DNA of 64,000 nt from Flavobacterium sp. AG291 (lineage in GTDB: Bacteria; Bacteroidota; Bacteroidia; Flavobacteriales; Flavobacteriaceae). Position 1 is the stretch's first letter, and every line of letters begins with the position of its first letter. A program made the position numbers and the translations under genes. The stretch spans positions 276,480-340,479 of the forward strand of contig NZ_QQAR01000003.1 in assembly GCF_003350375.1 (NCBI RefSeq), in the 5' to 3' direction. The notes beneath the pieces are model-generated. The model did no database searches. It saw only the letters and a list, made by a program, of their open reading frames with translations, and was not told the DNA's origin. Below, one piece after another: positions 1 to 7,426 of the stretch.

Positions 1-59
1 CTGTAAATGTATTCGATAAAGGCCAGTTGGTTGGTAACACGACATTCAACCTTAGATAA
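1..59 (+). CDS. C-terminal end of an unidentified protein (partial)
   Basis: The window opens inside a reading frame whose last 18 codons (from position 3) read VNVFDKGQLVGNTTFNLR and stop with TAA at 57-59. The frame is supported by the stop being followed within 25 bases by a clear terminator hairpin. An ending with alternating hydrophobic and polar residues and a near-terminal aromatic is common in Bacteroidota outer-membrane beta-barrels, so a barrel protein is possible. That is only inference from 18 residues, and the family cannot be named. Confidence 0.4.
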   Translation, partial: VNVFDKGQLVGNTTFNLR

Positions 60-82
60 TAGGGTAAAAAATACGCATTGAA

Positions 83-113
83 AGAGCTGCCTCAAAAGGG
101 CGGCTCTTTTTTT
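83..113 (+). terminator. Rho-independent terminator of the upstream gene
   Basis: AGAGCTGCC (83-91) pairs with GGCGGCTCT (99-107) through one G-T wobble around a 7-base loop, and a run of T follows to 113. It lies 24 bases after the stop at 57-59. Confidence 0.8.
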
Positions 114-319
114 ATGCCCAGTTTAGATGTGTTGTTGAATCCCAGTTCGAAAAGTGTAGAAAAGTGTGGAAAGTGTAGAAAAAACGAACAAATTAATAAG
201 TATTTTTTTTATTAATATGTTGATTTACAGGTGTTTTTTTTGTAGGGTATAATCTTTGGTATTGGATTATTAAAAATTGTGATAGCAGGGTATACTTACC
301 CGTATATTCATCCCCAAAA

Positions 320-1774
320 ATGCCTATAATGTTAAACTACACACAAACTACTGCTTCACTTCCTCAAACGGAAATGAAGAAAAAAGAACCTGCTGGAAAA
401 TCGCAGAAAATAAATATCATAAAACAGTTGAAGGCACAACGCCGTAAACAAAGATTTGTAATGTCCGGAACATTTTTCCTACTGACAGGAGCTATTATAG
501 CTGTCTTTTTTCTGAAAGATGAATTCGAACAATTAAATCTGGACAGATTATCAACAAATTGGGGTTTAGCCTTATTATTACTTACCGGTGTATTATTCCT
601 GTTTCAAGCTTGCTTTTTCATTTATAATATAATACTCTATTTTAGATATAAGCTCATTAAATCGGTTTCTGACGACCTGTTGCCGGTATGTACTGTAATT
701 GTGCCAGCTTATAATGAGGGCAGATTGGTTTTCGATACTTTGGTTAGCCTTGCCAAAAGCAATTACCCTGAGGCTAAGCTTGAAATAATGGCTATAGATG
801 ATGGCAGTAAAGATGATACTTGGCAATGGATGCAACGTGCCAAAGCGGAACTGGGAGACAGGATATCGATTTGTCAACAACCGGAAAATAGAGGTAAACG
901 TCACGCATTGTACCGTGGTTTTCAATCGGGAAGGGGTGATGTTTTTGTGACGGTAGATAGCGATTCTGTAGTAATGCACGACACCCTGCGCAATTTGGTG
1001 AGTCCTTTTGTTGCTAATAAGAATTGTGGCGCAGTTGCAGGAAACGTTCGTGTACTGAATAATAAGAAAGCCATTATCCCTAAAATGCTTAATGTTAGTT
1101 TTGCTATGAGCTTTGAGTTTATGCGATCTGCCGAAAGTGCTTTGGGATCAGTAATGTGTACGCCGGGCGCACTGGCCGCCTACAGAAGAGATGCTGTGTT
1201 TAACTGTCTTGAAGAATGGATAGATCAGAGTTTTATGGGACAACCATCAAACATAGGTGAAGATCGCGCAATGACCAATATGATACTTAAACAGGGACAT
1301 CATGTAGTATTCCAGAAAAATGCTGTTGTATTTACGAATGTTCCTGAAAAACTTAACGGATTATCTAAAATGTTTATACGATGGGGAAGGAGTAACATTA
1401 GGGAGAACATAATGATGTCAAAATTCATATTTGCTAAGTTTCGCGAGGGAAGCAGGATTGGAGCAAGACTTTTATTCATCAATCAACTTATAAGAATCAT
1501 AATGGCCTATCCGCTGATATTGCTAATGCTCTTATTTGTTGCTACACATCCTTTACTTTTCTTGAGTTCTACTTTAGTAGGTATTTTGGTGTTCTCAAGC
1601 TTTTCGGTACTTTTTTATTCCAAAAAACACACTGTTAAAGGCGCTTTTTGGGCATATTCTTATAGTATACTTTACACGTTTTGTTTGTTTTGGATAACAC
1701 CTTATGCCATTGCTACTATGGGACGAAGTGGATGGCTTACAAGAGAATTGGTGCAGGAAAAAAGTATTACATAA
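320..1774 (+). CDS. Family 2 glycosyltransferase, processive membrane polysaccharide synthase type
   Basis: A 484-residue inner-membrane GT2 enzyme, expected to polymerise or transfer a sugar from a nucleotide-sugar on the cytoplasmic face. Two transmembrane helices (about 48-67 and 80-104) precede a GT-A domain. That domain carries VPAYNEG near residue 128, DDGSKDD near 160, the metal-binding DSDS near 213, a GED acid motif near 313 and an RW motif (IRWGRSN) near 352, the position of the Q/R-xx-RW motif of processive synthases. Several hydrophobic helices follow from about 385. The overall plan resembles hyaluronan and chitin-oligosaccharide synthases, but the product cannot be assigned. ATG at 320 is used; the ATG at 329 is an alternative and neither has a strong ribosome site. 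It stands alone, without export or regulatory partners, and is closed by the shared terminator at 1797-1825. Confidence 0.85.
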   Translation: MPIMLNYTQTTASLPQTEMKKKEPAGKSQKINIIKQLKAQRRKQRFVMSGTFFLLTGAIIAVFFLKDEFEQLNLDRLSTNWGLALLLLTGVLFLFQACFFIYNIILYFRYKLIKSVSDDLLPVCTVIVPAYNEGRLVFDTLVSLAKSNYPEAKLEIMAIDDGSKDDTWQWMQRAKAELGDRISICQQPENRGKRHALYRGFQSGRGDVFVTVDSDSVVMHDTLRNLVSPFVANKNCGAVAGNVRVLNNKKAIIPKMLNVSFAMSFEFMRSAESALGSVMCTPGALAAYRRDAVFNCLEEWIDQSFMGQPSNIGEDRAMTNMILKQGHHVVFQKNAVVFTNVPEKLNGLSKMFIRWGRSNIRENIMMSKFIFAKFREGSRIGARLLFINQLIRIIMAYPLILLMLLFVATHPLLFLSSTLVGILVFSSFSVLFYSKKHTVKGAFWAYSYSILYTFCLFWITPYAIATMGRSGWLTRELVQEKSIT

Positions 1775-1796
1775 ACTACACACTTTTATAAAGAAC

Positions 1797-1825
1797 AAGG
1801 GCTTACTCATTTTGAGTAAGCCCTT
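1797..1825. terminator. Bidirectional terminator between convergent genes
   Basis: AAGGGCTTACTCA (1797-1809) and TGAGTAAGCCCTT (1813-1825) form a perfect 13-bp stem with a 3-base loop. It sits between the stop of the glycosyltransferase (1774) and that of hutI (1866), so it can serve both strands, although the T-run is short. Confidence 0.75.
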
Positions 1826-1865
1826 CGTTTATTTGCCTTAACAGGATTGTTAAGGATTATAGGGA

Positions 1866-3101
1866 TTATATTGTTTTACCTTCTATGATTACGGTTTCAA
1901 TAAGGTTACTCCCAAAGGCATACGGTAACTGATAATAAGAAGTTACCGGTTTTGTAATGATAAGATTAGCTCTTTTACCAATGGTAATACTACCATGTGT
2001 ATCGCTTAATCCCATTGCGTAGGCTCCATTGATTGTAGCGGCATTAATAGCTTCTTCAGGAGTCATTTTCATTTTAATACAAGCTGTAGCTACAACAAGG
2101 TTCATATTACCTGATGGCGTAGTGCCCGGATTAAAATCTGTCGCCAGTGCCAATGGTAATCCTGCTTCAAGCATTTTACGGGCAGGAGTGTATGGAATAC
2201 TGATGAAGAATGAACAGGTAGGCAGCGCTACCGGCATGGTATTACTATTTTTCAGGACTTCAATATCTTCGTCAGTAACAATTTCAAGATGATCTACACT
2301 TAGTGCATCATGCTTTACACAGGCTTTAATTCCGTTTATGGCTGTAAACTGGTTTACATGAATCTTGGCAGGCATACCATATTTTTTACCTGCTTCCATA
2401 ATGTGTTCAGTTTCTTCTATTGAGAAATATCCTGTTTCAAGAAAAGCGTCAATATAATCTGCAAGTTTTTCCTCTGCTATTCTTGGTAGCATTTCATTTA
2501 CTATAAGATCAATATAGCCACTATGGTTTTCTTTATATTCGGCAGGGAAAGCATGCGCCCCTAAAAAAGTAGCTTTTATGGCTACAGGATATTCTTTCTT
2601 TAGTCGTTTTATAACGCGAAGCATTTTCAGTTCACCTTCAACGGTAAGTCCGTAACCTGATTTTATCTCAACAGCACCGGTTCCCTGTTTTATTACTTCC
2701 TCCAGACGGTGTTTCGACTGCTCATAAATATCATCTTCGCTGGTTTCGTTCAGTTTTTTTGCTGAGTTTAATATTCCTCCGCCACGATTGAAAATTTCTT
2801 CATAGCTAAGACCATTAATACGGTCTACAAACTCTAGAACACGGTTCCCTGCATACACTATATGGGTATGGCTGTCGCACCAGGCTGGCAAAACTGCTTT
2901 TCCTTCGGCATCTATCACATTATAACCTGAAATATCCGGACAGTTTTCCATTGTCCCGTAACCTGTTATCAGATTGTTTTCAATAGCAAGCCAGGCATTG
3001 TTAAGTAACGGTAGGCCAGCCATTTCTTTTCCTGATATTTTTGCTATTCCTGCCTCACGAACCTGAAGTAATTCTTTGATATTTGTAATAAGGGTCTTCA
3101 T
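1866..3101 (-). CDS. hutI: Imidazolonepropionase (histidine degradation)
   Basis: A 411-residue amidohydrolase of the HutI family, which hydrolyses 4-imidazolone-5-propionate to N-formimidoyl-L-glutamate in the third step of histidine catabolism. The metal-binding motif DSHTHIVYAGNR is near residue 77. EIKSGYGLTVEGE, FLGAHAFPAEY, HVNQF and ALATDFNPGT follow in the usual order, and the length is typical. The ATG at 3101 is preferred over the TTG one codon upstream at 3104. No other hut genes are adjacent, so the pathway must be completed elsewhere on the chromosome. It is divergent from corA with about 70 bases between them. Confidence 0.95.
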   Translation of the reverse strand: MKTLITNIKELLQVREAGIAKISGKEMAGLPLLNNAWLAIENNLITGYGTMENCPDISGYNVIDAEGKAVLPAWCDSHTHIVYAGNRVLEFVDRINGLSYEEIFNRGGGILNSAKKLNETSEDDIYEQSKHRLEEVIKQGTGAVEIKSGYGLTVEGELKMLRVIKRLKKEYPVAIKATFLGAHAFPAEYKENHSGYIDLIVNEMLPRIAEEKLADYIDAFLETGYFSIEETEHIMEAGKKYGMPAKIHVNQFTAINGIKACVKHDALSVDHLEIVTDEDIEVLKNSNTMPVALPTCSFFISIPYTPARKMLEAGLPLALATDFNPGTTPSGNMNLVVATACIKMKMTPEEAINAATINGAYAMGLSDTHGSITIGKRANLIITKPVTSYYQLPYAFGSNLIETVIIEGKTI

Positions 3102-3172
3102 CAATTAAACTTTTTGTAAAAATAGAATGGATTTTAAAAAACTCCTATATTTATAATAAGAAATGCAATATT

Positions 3173-4255
3173 GTGAAGAGAATAAAATATAGTAAAGTAC
3201 GCAGGGTGCAACCCTATAATTTTGAATACACTGGCGAGCATACTACCGACCCGGTAGAGATGCAGCTTTTTGTTTTTGATGAAGAAGGATATGAAGAATA
3301 TAAAAATGTAGGGCTGGAACGGGTTTTTTCAGAATGTAAGGATGAACTTCAGATAAATGATACAAAGTGGCTTAATGTACATGGTTTACATGATGTAGAG
3401 CTTATTCAGAAAATTACGAGTTTTTTTAATGTAGAGCCCTATGTTGTGGGAGATATCATCAATACATCACGACGTACCCGTATTGAAGAATTTGGCGATG
3501 TTCTGTTCTTTAGCGTTAAATCGGTTTTACCTGAAGAAGATAACGGAGCAATAAAAACCGAACAGATAAGCTTTTTGCTGAAAGACAATGTAATCGTTTC
3601 ATTCCAGGAAAAGAAAAATGATTATTTCTCTCATATCAGAGAGCGTATAAGGACTGGAAGCGGATTAGTCAGGAAAAAGAAGAATGATTACTTATTATAT
3701 CTCATGCTGGATGCGATTATGGAAAATTTCTTCGTGACAATCGAGCGTTTTGAAGATAAGGTAGAGGCACTACATGACGGAAAGATAAGCGGAGGAGAAA
3801 ATTTTATTACTGGGATTGAAAAAAGCCGAGATGAACTCAATTATATTAAAAGATCTATCAATCCTTTACGTGACGCTTTGTATAACCTCAAAAGCGCTAA
3901 AGACGAAGATGATGAGTATGAAACCATAAGGAAGTCTACACATGTGTTTTTTGCACGTCTGCATCAAAAATGCCTTGAGATGCTGGATCAAATCGATTAT
4001 GACCTAACTTCTCTTGATAGTGCCTCAAACTTTCATTTTTCGGCACAAAGCCAACGAATGAACCAGATCATGAAGACGCTTACCATATTCTCGGTTATCT
4101 TTATGCCTCTCACCTTTATAGTTGGGGTATATGGTATGAACTTTGACAATATGCCTGAATTACGTACGGAAAACGGATATTTTTGGGTATGGGGTATAAT
4201 GGTATTTACTACTATTTGCATGGTTATTTATTTTAAAAGGAAAGACTGGTTTTAA
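3173..4255 (+). CDS. corA: CorA-family magnesium/cobalt transporter
   Basis: A 360-residue CorA channel for Mg2+ (and possibly Co2+ or Ni2+) uptake across the inner membrane. A long acidic cytoplasmic region precedes two C-terminal helices. The first helix ends in the diagnostic GMN selectivity motif (VYGMNFDNMPE, near residue 319) and the protein ends in KRKDWF, typical of the family. The start is the GTG at 3173; the nearby ATG at 3163 is in another frame. The next gene begins one base after this stop, so the two are almost certainly cotranscribed. Confidence 0.93.
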   Translation: MKRIKYSKVRRVQPYNFEYTGEHTTDPVEMQLFVFDEEGYEEYKNVGLERVFSECKDELQINDTKWLNVHGLHDVELIQKITSFFNVEPYVVGDIINTSRRTRIEEFGDVLFFSVKSVLPEEDNGAIKTEQISFLLKDNVIVSFQEKKNDYFSHIRERIRTGSGLVRKKKNDYLLYLMLDAIMENFFVTIERFEDKVEALHDGKISGGENFITGIEKSRDELNYIKRSINPLRDALYNLKSAKDEDDEYETIRKSTHVFFARLHQKCLEMLDQIDYDLTSLDSASNFHFSAQSQRMNQIMKTLTIFSVIFMPLTFIVGVYGMNFDNMPELRTENGYFWVWGIMVFTTICMVIYFKRKDWF

Positions 4256-4256
4256 T

Positions 4257-4949
4257 ATGAAATTTATAAGCGATATATCCGGAAAAGAATTTCCTAACAA
4301 AGAAAAAGTACCTGCAAAACTTGTACGTCAGCCTATACTTGATGAAATAAAAAAAGATGCGCCAAACTTTGATGATAGCTGCAGTCTGTCAATAGGAGAG
4401 CTTAATCAGTACCGGTCCAGATATATAGCCGATTTTCTCAGGAAAGAAGTAGGCGAGCTCTCAGAAATGGAAACAAGGGTGATAGACTCGCTTAAAAATG
4501 ATAAGTTATTGTCTGATAATCCGGATGATAGTGATAGTAATATTACTTTTGGTCAGCATGTTGCCGATAAAGTAGCTTCCTTTGGAGGAAGCTGGACTTT
4601 TATTATGCTGTTTGTTGGTTTCCTGTTGGGGTGGATAGGCCTGAATGTTTTTATACTGCTTAATAAAGGCTTTGATCCTTATCCGTTCATTTTGCTTAAT
4701 CTTATTCTTTCGTGTGTAGCTGCATTACAGGCTCCTGTTATTATGATGAGCCAGAACCGCCAAAACGAAAAAGACCGCGAAAAAGCACAGAATGATTATA
4801 TGGTAAACCTGAAGTCGGAGCTTGAGATACGTATGTTGCACGAAAAAATAGACCACCTGATAATGCATCAGGAGCAGTCGCTTATTGAGATACAGCAAAT
4901 ACAAATCGATATGATGAATGATATTTTAGCGAGGGTAGAGAAGAAGTAG
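4257..4949 (+). CDS. DUF1003 inner-membrane protein
   Basis: A 230-residue protein of the DUF1003 family. An acidic N-terminal half is followed by the family signature (FGQHVADKVASFGGSWTFI, about residue 101). Two transmembrane helices follow (about 117-137 and 143-163), then a charged, coiled-coil-like tail with QNRQNEKDREKAQNDY and repeated I/L heptads. The biochemical role of the family is unknown. Its one-base spacing from corA suggests a partner role in metal-ion transport or membrane homeostasis, which is inference from position only. It converges tail-to-tail with the acetyltransferase, with one base between the stops. Confidence 0.88.
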   Translation: MKFISDISGKEFPNKEKVPAKLVRQPILDEIKKDAPNFDDSCSLSIGELNQYRSRYIADFLRKEVGELSEMETRVIDSLKNDKLLSDNPDDSDSNITFGQHVADKVASFGGSWTFIMLFVGFLLGWIGLNVFILLNKGFDPYPFILLNLILSCVAALQAPVIMMSQNRQNEKDREKAQNDYMVNLKSELEIRMLHEKIDHLIMHQEQSLIEIQQIQIDMMNDILARVEKK

Positions 4950-4950
4950 T

Positions 4951-5448
4951 TTACTCCAGTATCAGCTGCATAAAAGTAACATCAAGCCAGCGGCCAAATT
5001 TGAATCCTGCTTCCTTAAGGAATCCTGTTTCCTTAAACCCGAATTGCTTATGAAATTCGATACTCGATTTATTATCGGCATCAATAACTCCTATCATGGA
5101 GTGAATGCCTTCTGTTTTTGCAATAGCAATTAAATCGGCCATTAAGATTTTACCGATACCCTTTCCCTGAAAATTATCGGAAACATATACGGAATGTTCT
5201 ACAGTAAACTGATAACCTTTTTTAGGCTTAAAGATTCCGTAAGCGGCATAGCCGGCAACTTTATCGTCATACTCAGCGACAATTACTTTAAACCCGTCCT
5301 GTTGTCTTTCAGTAAACCAAACCTGCATATCATCCATTGATTTAGGTTCGTAATCATATACCGCAGTACTATGCAGTATGTTATGGTTTACGATTTCCAG
5401 TATGGCAGGAAGGTCTTTTGTTTCGGCAGGGCGGGTAATTGTTTTCAT
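4951..5448 (-). CDS. GNAT N-acetyltransferase, phosphinothricin/methionine-sulfoximine type
   Basis: A 165-residue acetyl-CoA-dependent N-acetyltransferase of the Pat/MnaT-like GNAT group. ITRPAETKDLPAILEIVNH opens the fold, VEHSVYV precedes the acetyl-CoA loop (FQGKGIGKILM, near residue 103), and the C-terminal half has IGVIDADNKSSIEFH and KFGRWLDVTFMQL, all characteristic of this subgroup. Family members acetylate phosphinothricin, methionine sulfone or sulfoximine and similar amino-acid analogues; the natural substrate here is unknown. The ATG at 5448 is chosen over the TTG two codons upstream (5454). Confidence 0.85.
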   Translation of the reverse strand: MKTITRPAETKDLPAILEIVNHNILHSTAVYDYEPKSMDDMQVWFTERQQDGFKVIVAEYDDKVAGYAAYGIFKPKKGYQFTVEHSVYVSDNFQGKGIGKILMADLIAIAKTEGIHSMIGVIDADNKSSIEFHKQFGFKETGFLKEAGFKFGRWLDVTFMQLILE

Positions 5449-5484
5449 TTTCAAATATAAAGATTTATTATATGCTTTTTGGGG

Positions 5485-5523
5485 ATTTCTCCACTCCGTT
5501 GCACTTCGGTTGAAATGACATCA
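5485..5523. repeat. Short intergenic repeat-like element
   Basis: A stretch beginning GATTTCTCCACTCCGTTGC and ending near GGTTGAAATGACA lies between the acetyltransferase start and the fumC terminator. It resembles a short dispersed intergenic sequence that I recognise from many flavobacterial genomes. It has weak internal complementarity (GATTTC/GAAATG ends). Only one copy is present in this window, so repeat status rests on recollection, not on the sequence shown. Confidence 0.35.
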
Positions 5524-5527
5524 AATA

Positions 5528-5560
5528 AAAAAGGCCATTCACTTTTAGCGAACGGCCTTT
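5528..5560 (-). terminator. Terminator of fumC
   Basis: AAAGGCC...TTC (5530-5540) pairs with GAA...GGCCTTT (5550-5560) with one internal mismatch. Read on the minus strand, the hairpin is followed by a T-run and lies 18 bases beyond the fumC stop. Confidence 0.75.
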
Positions 5561-5578
5561 GTATAATAGTGAAGGATC

Positions 5579-6976
5579 TTATTTCAGTGACCCTACCATG
5601 TCTTCCGGTTTAACCCAGGCATCAAAATCTTCAGGGGTTACATAACCTAAACGTACCGCCTCATCTTTCAGGGTAGTTCCGTTTTTGTGCGCTGTCTGAG
5701 CGATCTCAGCAGCTTTGTAGTAACCAATCTTAGTATTAAGTGCAGTAACAAGCATCAAAGAGTTGTCAACCAATTCTTTGATACGTTTGTAATTTGGCTC
5801 GATACCTTGTGCGCAGTGCTCGTCGAAAGATACACATGCATCACCAAGAAGTGTAGCCGACTGAAGGAAGTTAGCTGCCATTAACGGTTTAAATACGTTT
5901 AGCTCATAGTGACCTTGCGTACCACCGATAGTAATAGCCACGTCGTTACCCATTACCTGAGCACATACCATTGTAAGTGCTTCACACTGTGTAGGGTTCA
6001 CTTTACCTGGCATGATAGACGATCCCGGCTCATTTTCAGGGATAAGGATCTCTCCAATTCCTGAACGCGGACCTGAAGCCAGCATACGGATATCGTTAGC
6101 AATTTTATTTAGGGAAACAGCAAGTTGCTTAAGTGCTCCGTGAGTTTCAACAATAGCATCGTGAGCTGCAAGTGCCTCAAATTTGTTTTCAGCTGTTACA
6201 AATGGATGCCCTGTAAATTTAGCGATGTACTCAGCTACTTTTACATCATATCCATCAGGAGTGTTAAGTCCTGTGCCTACAGCAGTACCACCAAGAGCAA
6301 CTTCGGCAAGGTGAGCAAGGGTATTTTTAACAGATTTAAGTCCGTAGTTAAGTTGTGCCACATAACCTGAAAGTTCCTGCCCAAGAGTTAGGGGAGTAGC
6401 ATCCATTAAGTGTGTACGGCCAATTTTTACCACATTCATATATTCCTGTGATTTAGCCTTAAGTGTATCACGTAGTTTTTCAACTCCCGGGATAGTAACT
6501 TCTACAACAGCTTTGTAAGCCGCAATGTGCATACCTGTTGGGTAGGTATCGTTAGAAGACTGCGATTTGTTCACATCGTCGTTAGCTTTTAGTACAGGCT
6601 CGCCTTCACCAATTTTACCTCCGGCAAGAACCTGAGCTCTGTTAGCGATAACTTCGTTAAGATTCATGTTACTTTGCGTTCCTGAACCTGTTTGCCATAT
6701 TACAAGAGGAAACTCACTGTCTAGTTTACCGGCAAGAATCTCGTCGCAAACCTGTCCGATAGCATCACGCTTTTCAGCGGAAAGTACGCCAAGGTCGTGG
6801 TTAGCATAAGCAGCCGCTTTTTTAAGGTAAGCAAAACCTTGTATAATTTCTTTTGGCATAGAACCTGAAGGTCCTATTTTAAAATTGTTTCTTGAACGTT
6901 CAGTTTGAGCACCCCAGTATTTATCTGCAGGTACCTTTACTTCACCCATGGTGTCTTTTTCAATCCTGTATTCCAT
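5579..6976 (-). CDS. fumC: Class II fumarate hydratase (fumarase C)
   Basis: A 465-residue homotetrameric, iron-independent fumarase that interconverts fumarate and L-malate in the TCA cycle. The superfamily signature [13 protein letters not shown] is near residue 317. [17 protein letters not shown] near 98, SSNDTYPT near 140 and [20 protein letters not shown] near 186 carry the substrate-binding and catalytic residues. The N-terminus ([23 protein letters not shown]) and the length match the family exactly. It is a single-gene unit on the minus strand with its own terminator at 5528-5560. Confidence 0.97.
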   Translation of the reverse strand: MEYRIEKDTMGEVKVPADKYWGAQTERSRNNFKIGPSGSMPKEIIQGFAYLKKAAAYANHDLGVLSAEKRDAIGQVCDEILAGKLDSEFPLVIWQTGSGTQSNMNLNEVIANRAQVLAGGKIGEGEPVLKANDDVNKSQSSNDTYPTGMHIAAYKAVVEVTIPGVEKLRDTLKAKSQEYMNVVKIGRTHLMDATPLTLGQELSGYVAQLNYGLKSVKNTLAHLAEVALGGTAVGTGLNTPDGYDVKVAEYIAKFTGHPFVTAENKFEALAAHDAIVETHGALKQLAVSLNKIANDIRMLASGPRSGIGEILIPENEPGSSIMPGKVNPTQCEALTMVCAQVMGNDVAITIGGTQGHYELNVFKPLMAANFLQSATLLGDACVSFDEHCAQGIEPNYKRIKELVDNSLMLVTALNTKIGYYKAAEIAQTAHKNGTTLKDEAVRLGYVTPEDFDAWVKPEDMVGSLK

Positions 6977-7135
6977 TTTCAGAATGTTTTATTGTTGTAT
7001 TTGTTCGTTGTTAGGTAAAAGCCTTCTAATTGTGTGTATATGTGAATGGCAATTATAAAGCCTGCCAAAAATAAGCATTATAAGCAGGTTTAAAAAATGA
7101 TTTTCCAAATAATTTATATTGATTTTAGCTTACAG

Positions 7136-7169
7136 TTGTTGGTTAAAATAAATATTCGCCCTATATTTG
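7136..7169 (+). promoter_or_regulatory. Bacteroidota-type promoter for the 53-residue membrane protein
   Basis: TATATTTG (7162-7169) is an exact match to the -7 consensus TAnnTTTG. TTG at 7139-7141 lies 20 bases upstream (a second TTG at 7136-7138 gives 23), within the accepted spacing for the -33 element. The ATG at 7195 follows 26 bases after the -7 box. This is the best-formed promoter I can see in the window. Confidence 0.7.
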
Positions 7170-7194
7170 GGGCTGAATTCAAACAATCAGAAAA

Positions 7195-7356
7195 ATGGAA
7201 TTTACACAATATTTAGGTTTCTTAGCTTTTCTTACTATCATCTCAATCGGTTTTTGGTTAATGATGTTCCTTGTTCCTTTTGTACTTTACTGGGTAACAG
7301 GTGGTGCTATTGAACTTGTTAAAGAAAGAAATGCTCAGAAAAAAGATAAAGAGTAA
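7195..7356 (+). CDS. Small hydrophobic membrane protein, 53 residues
   Basis: A short gene, 53 codons plus TAA. The product begins MEFTQYLGFLAFLTIISIGF and has a strongly hydrophobic stretch from about residue 5 to 37, enough for one long or two short transmembrane helices. A highly charged tail (KERNAQKKDKE) would lie in the cytoplasm by the positive-inside rule. It is supported as real by a well-formed promoter just upstream (7136-7169) and a perfect-palindrome terminator 20 bases after the stop, so it is a complete monocistronic unit. No function can be assigned. Confidence 0.75.
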   Translation: MEFTQYLGFLAFLTIISIGFWLMMFLVPFVLYWVTGGAIELVKERNAQKKDKE

Positions 7357-7376
7357 TCCTTATTTTTTTCCAATAT

Positions 7377-7410
7377 AAAAACGCCCTGATTATATAATCA
7401 GGGCGTTTTT
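7377..7410. terminator. Bidirectional terminator (perfect palindrome)
   Basis: ACGCCCTGATTAT (7381-7393) and ATAATCAGGGCGT (7394-7406) form a 26-base perfect palindrome flanked by A-run and T-run (7377-7410). It lies between the 53-residue gene and the phytochrome gene that converges on it, so it can terminate both. Confidence 0.85.
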
Positions 7411-7426
7411 ATTTGAGCTATGTTTT

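Noticed and set aside
593..979. 128-residue open frame on the minus strand
   Set aside because: It is fully inside the glycosyltransferase gene on the other strand, has no recognisable family and its neighbours are clear.
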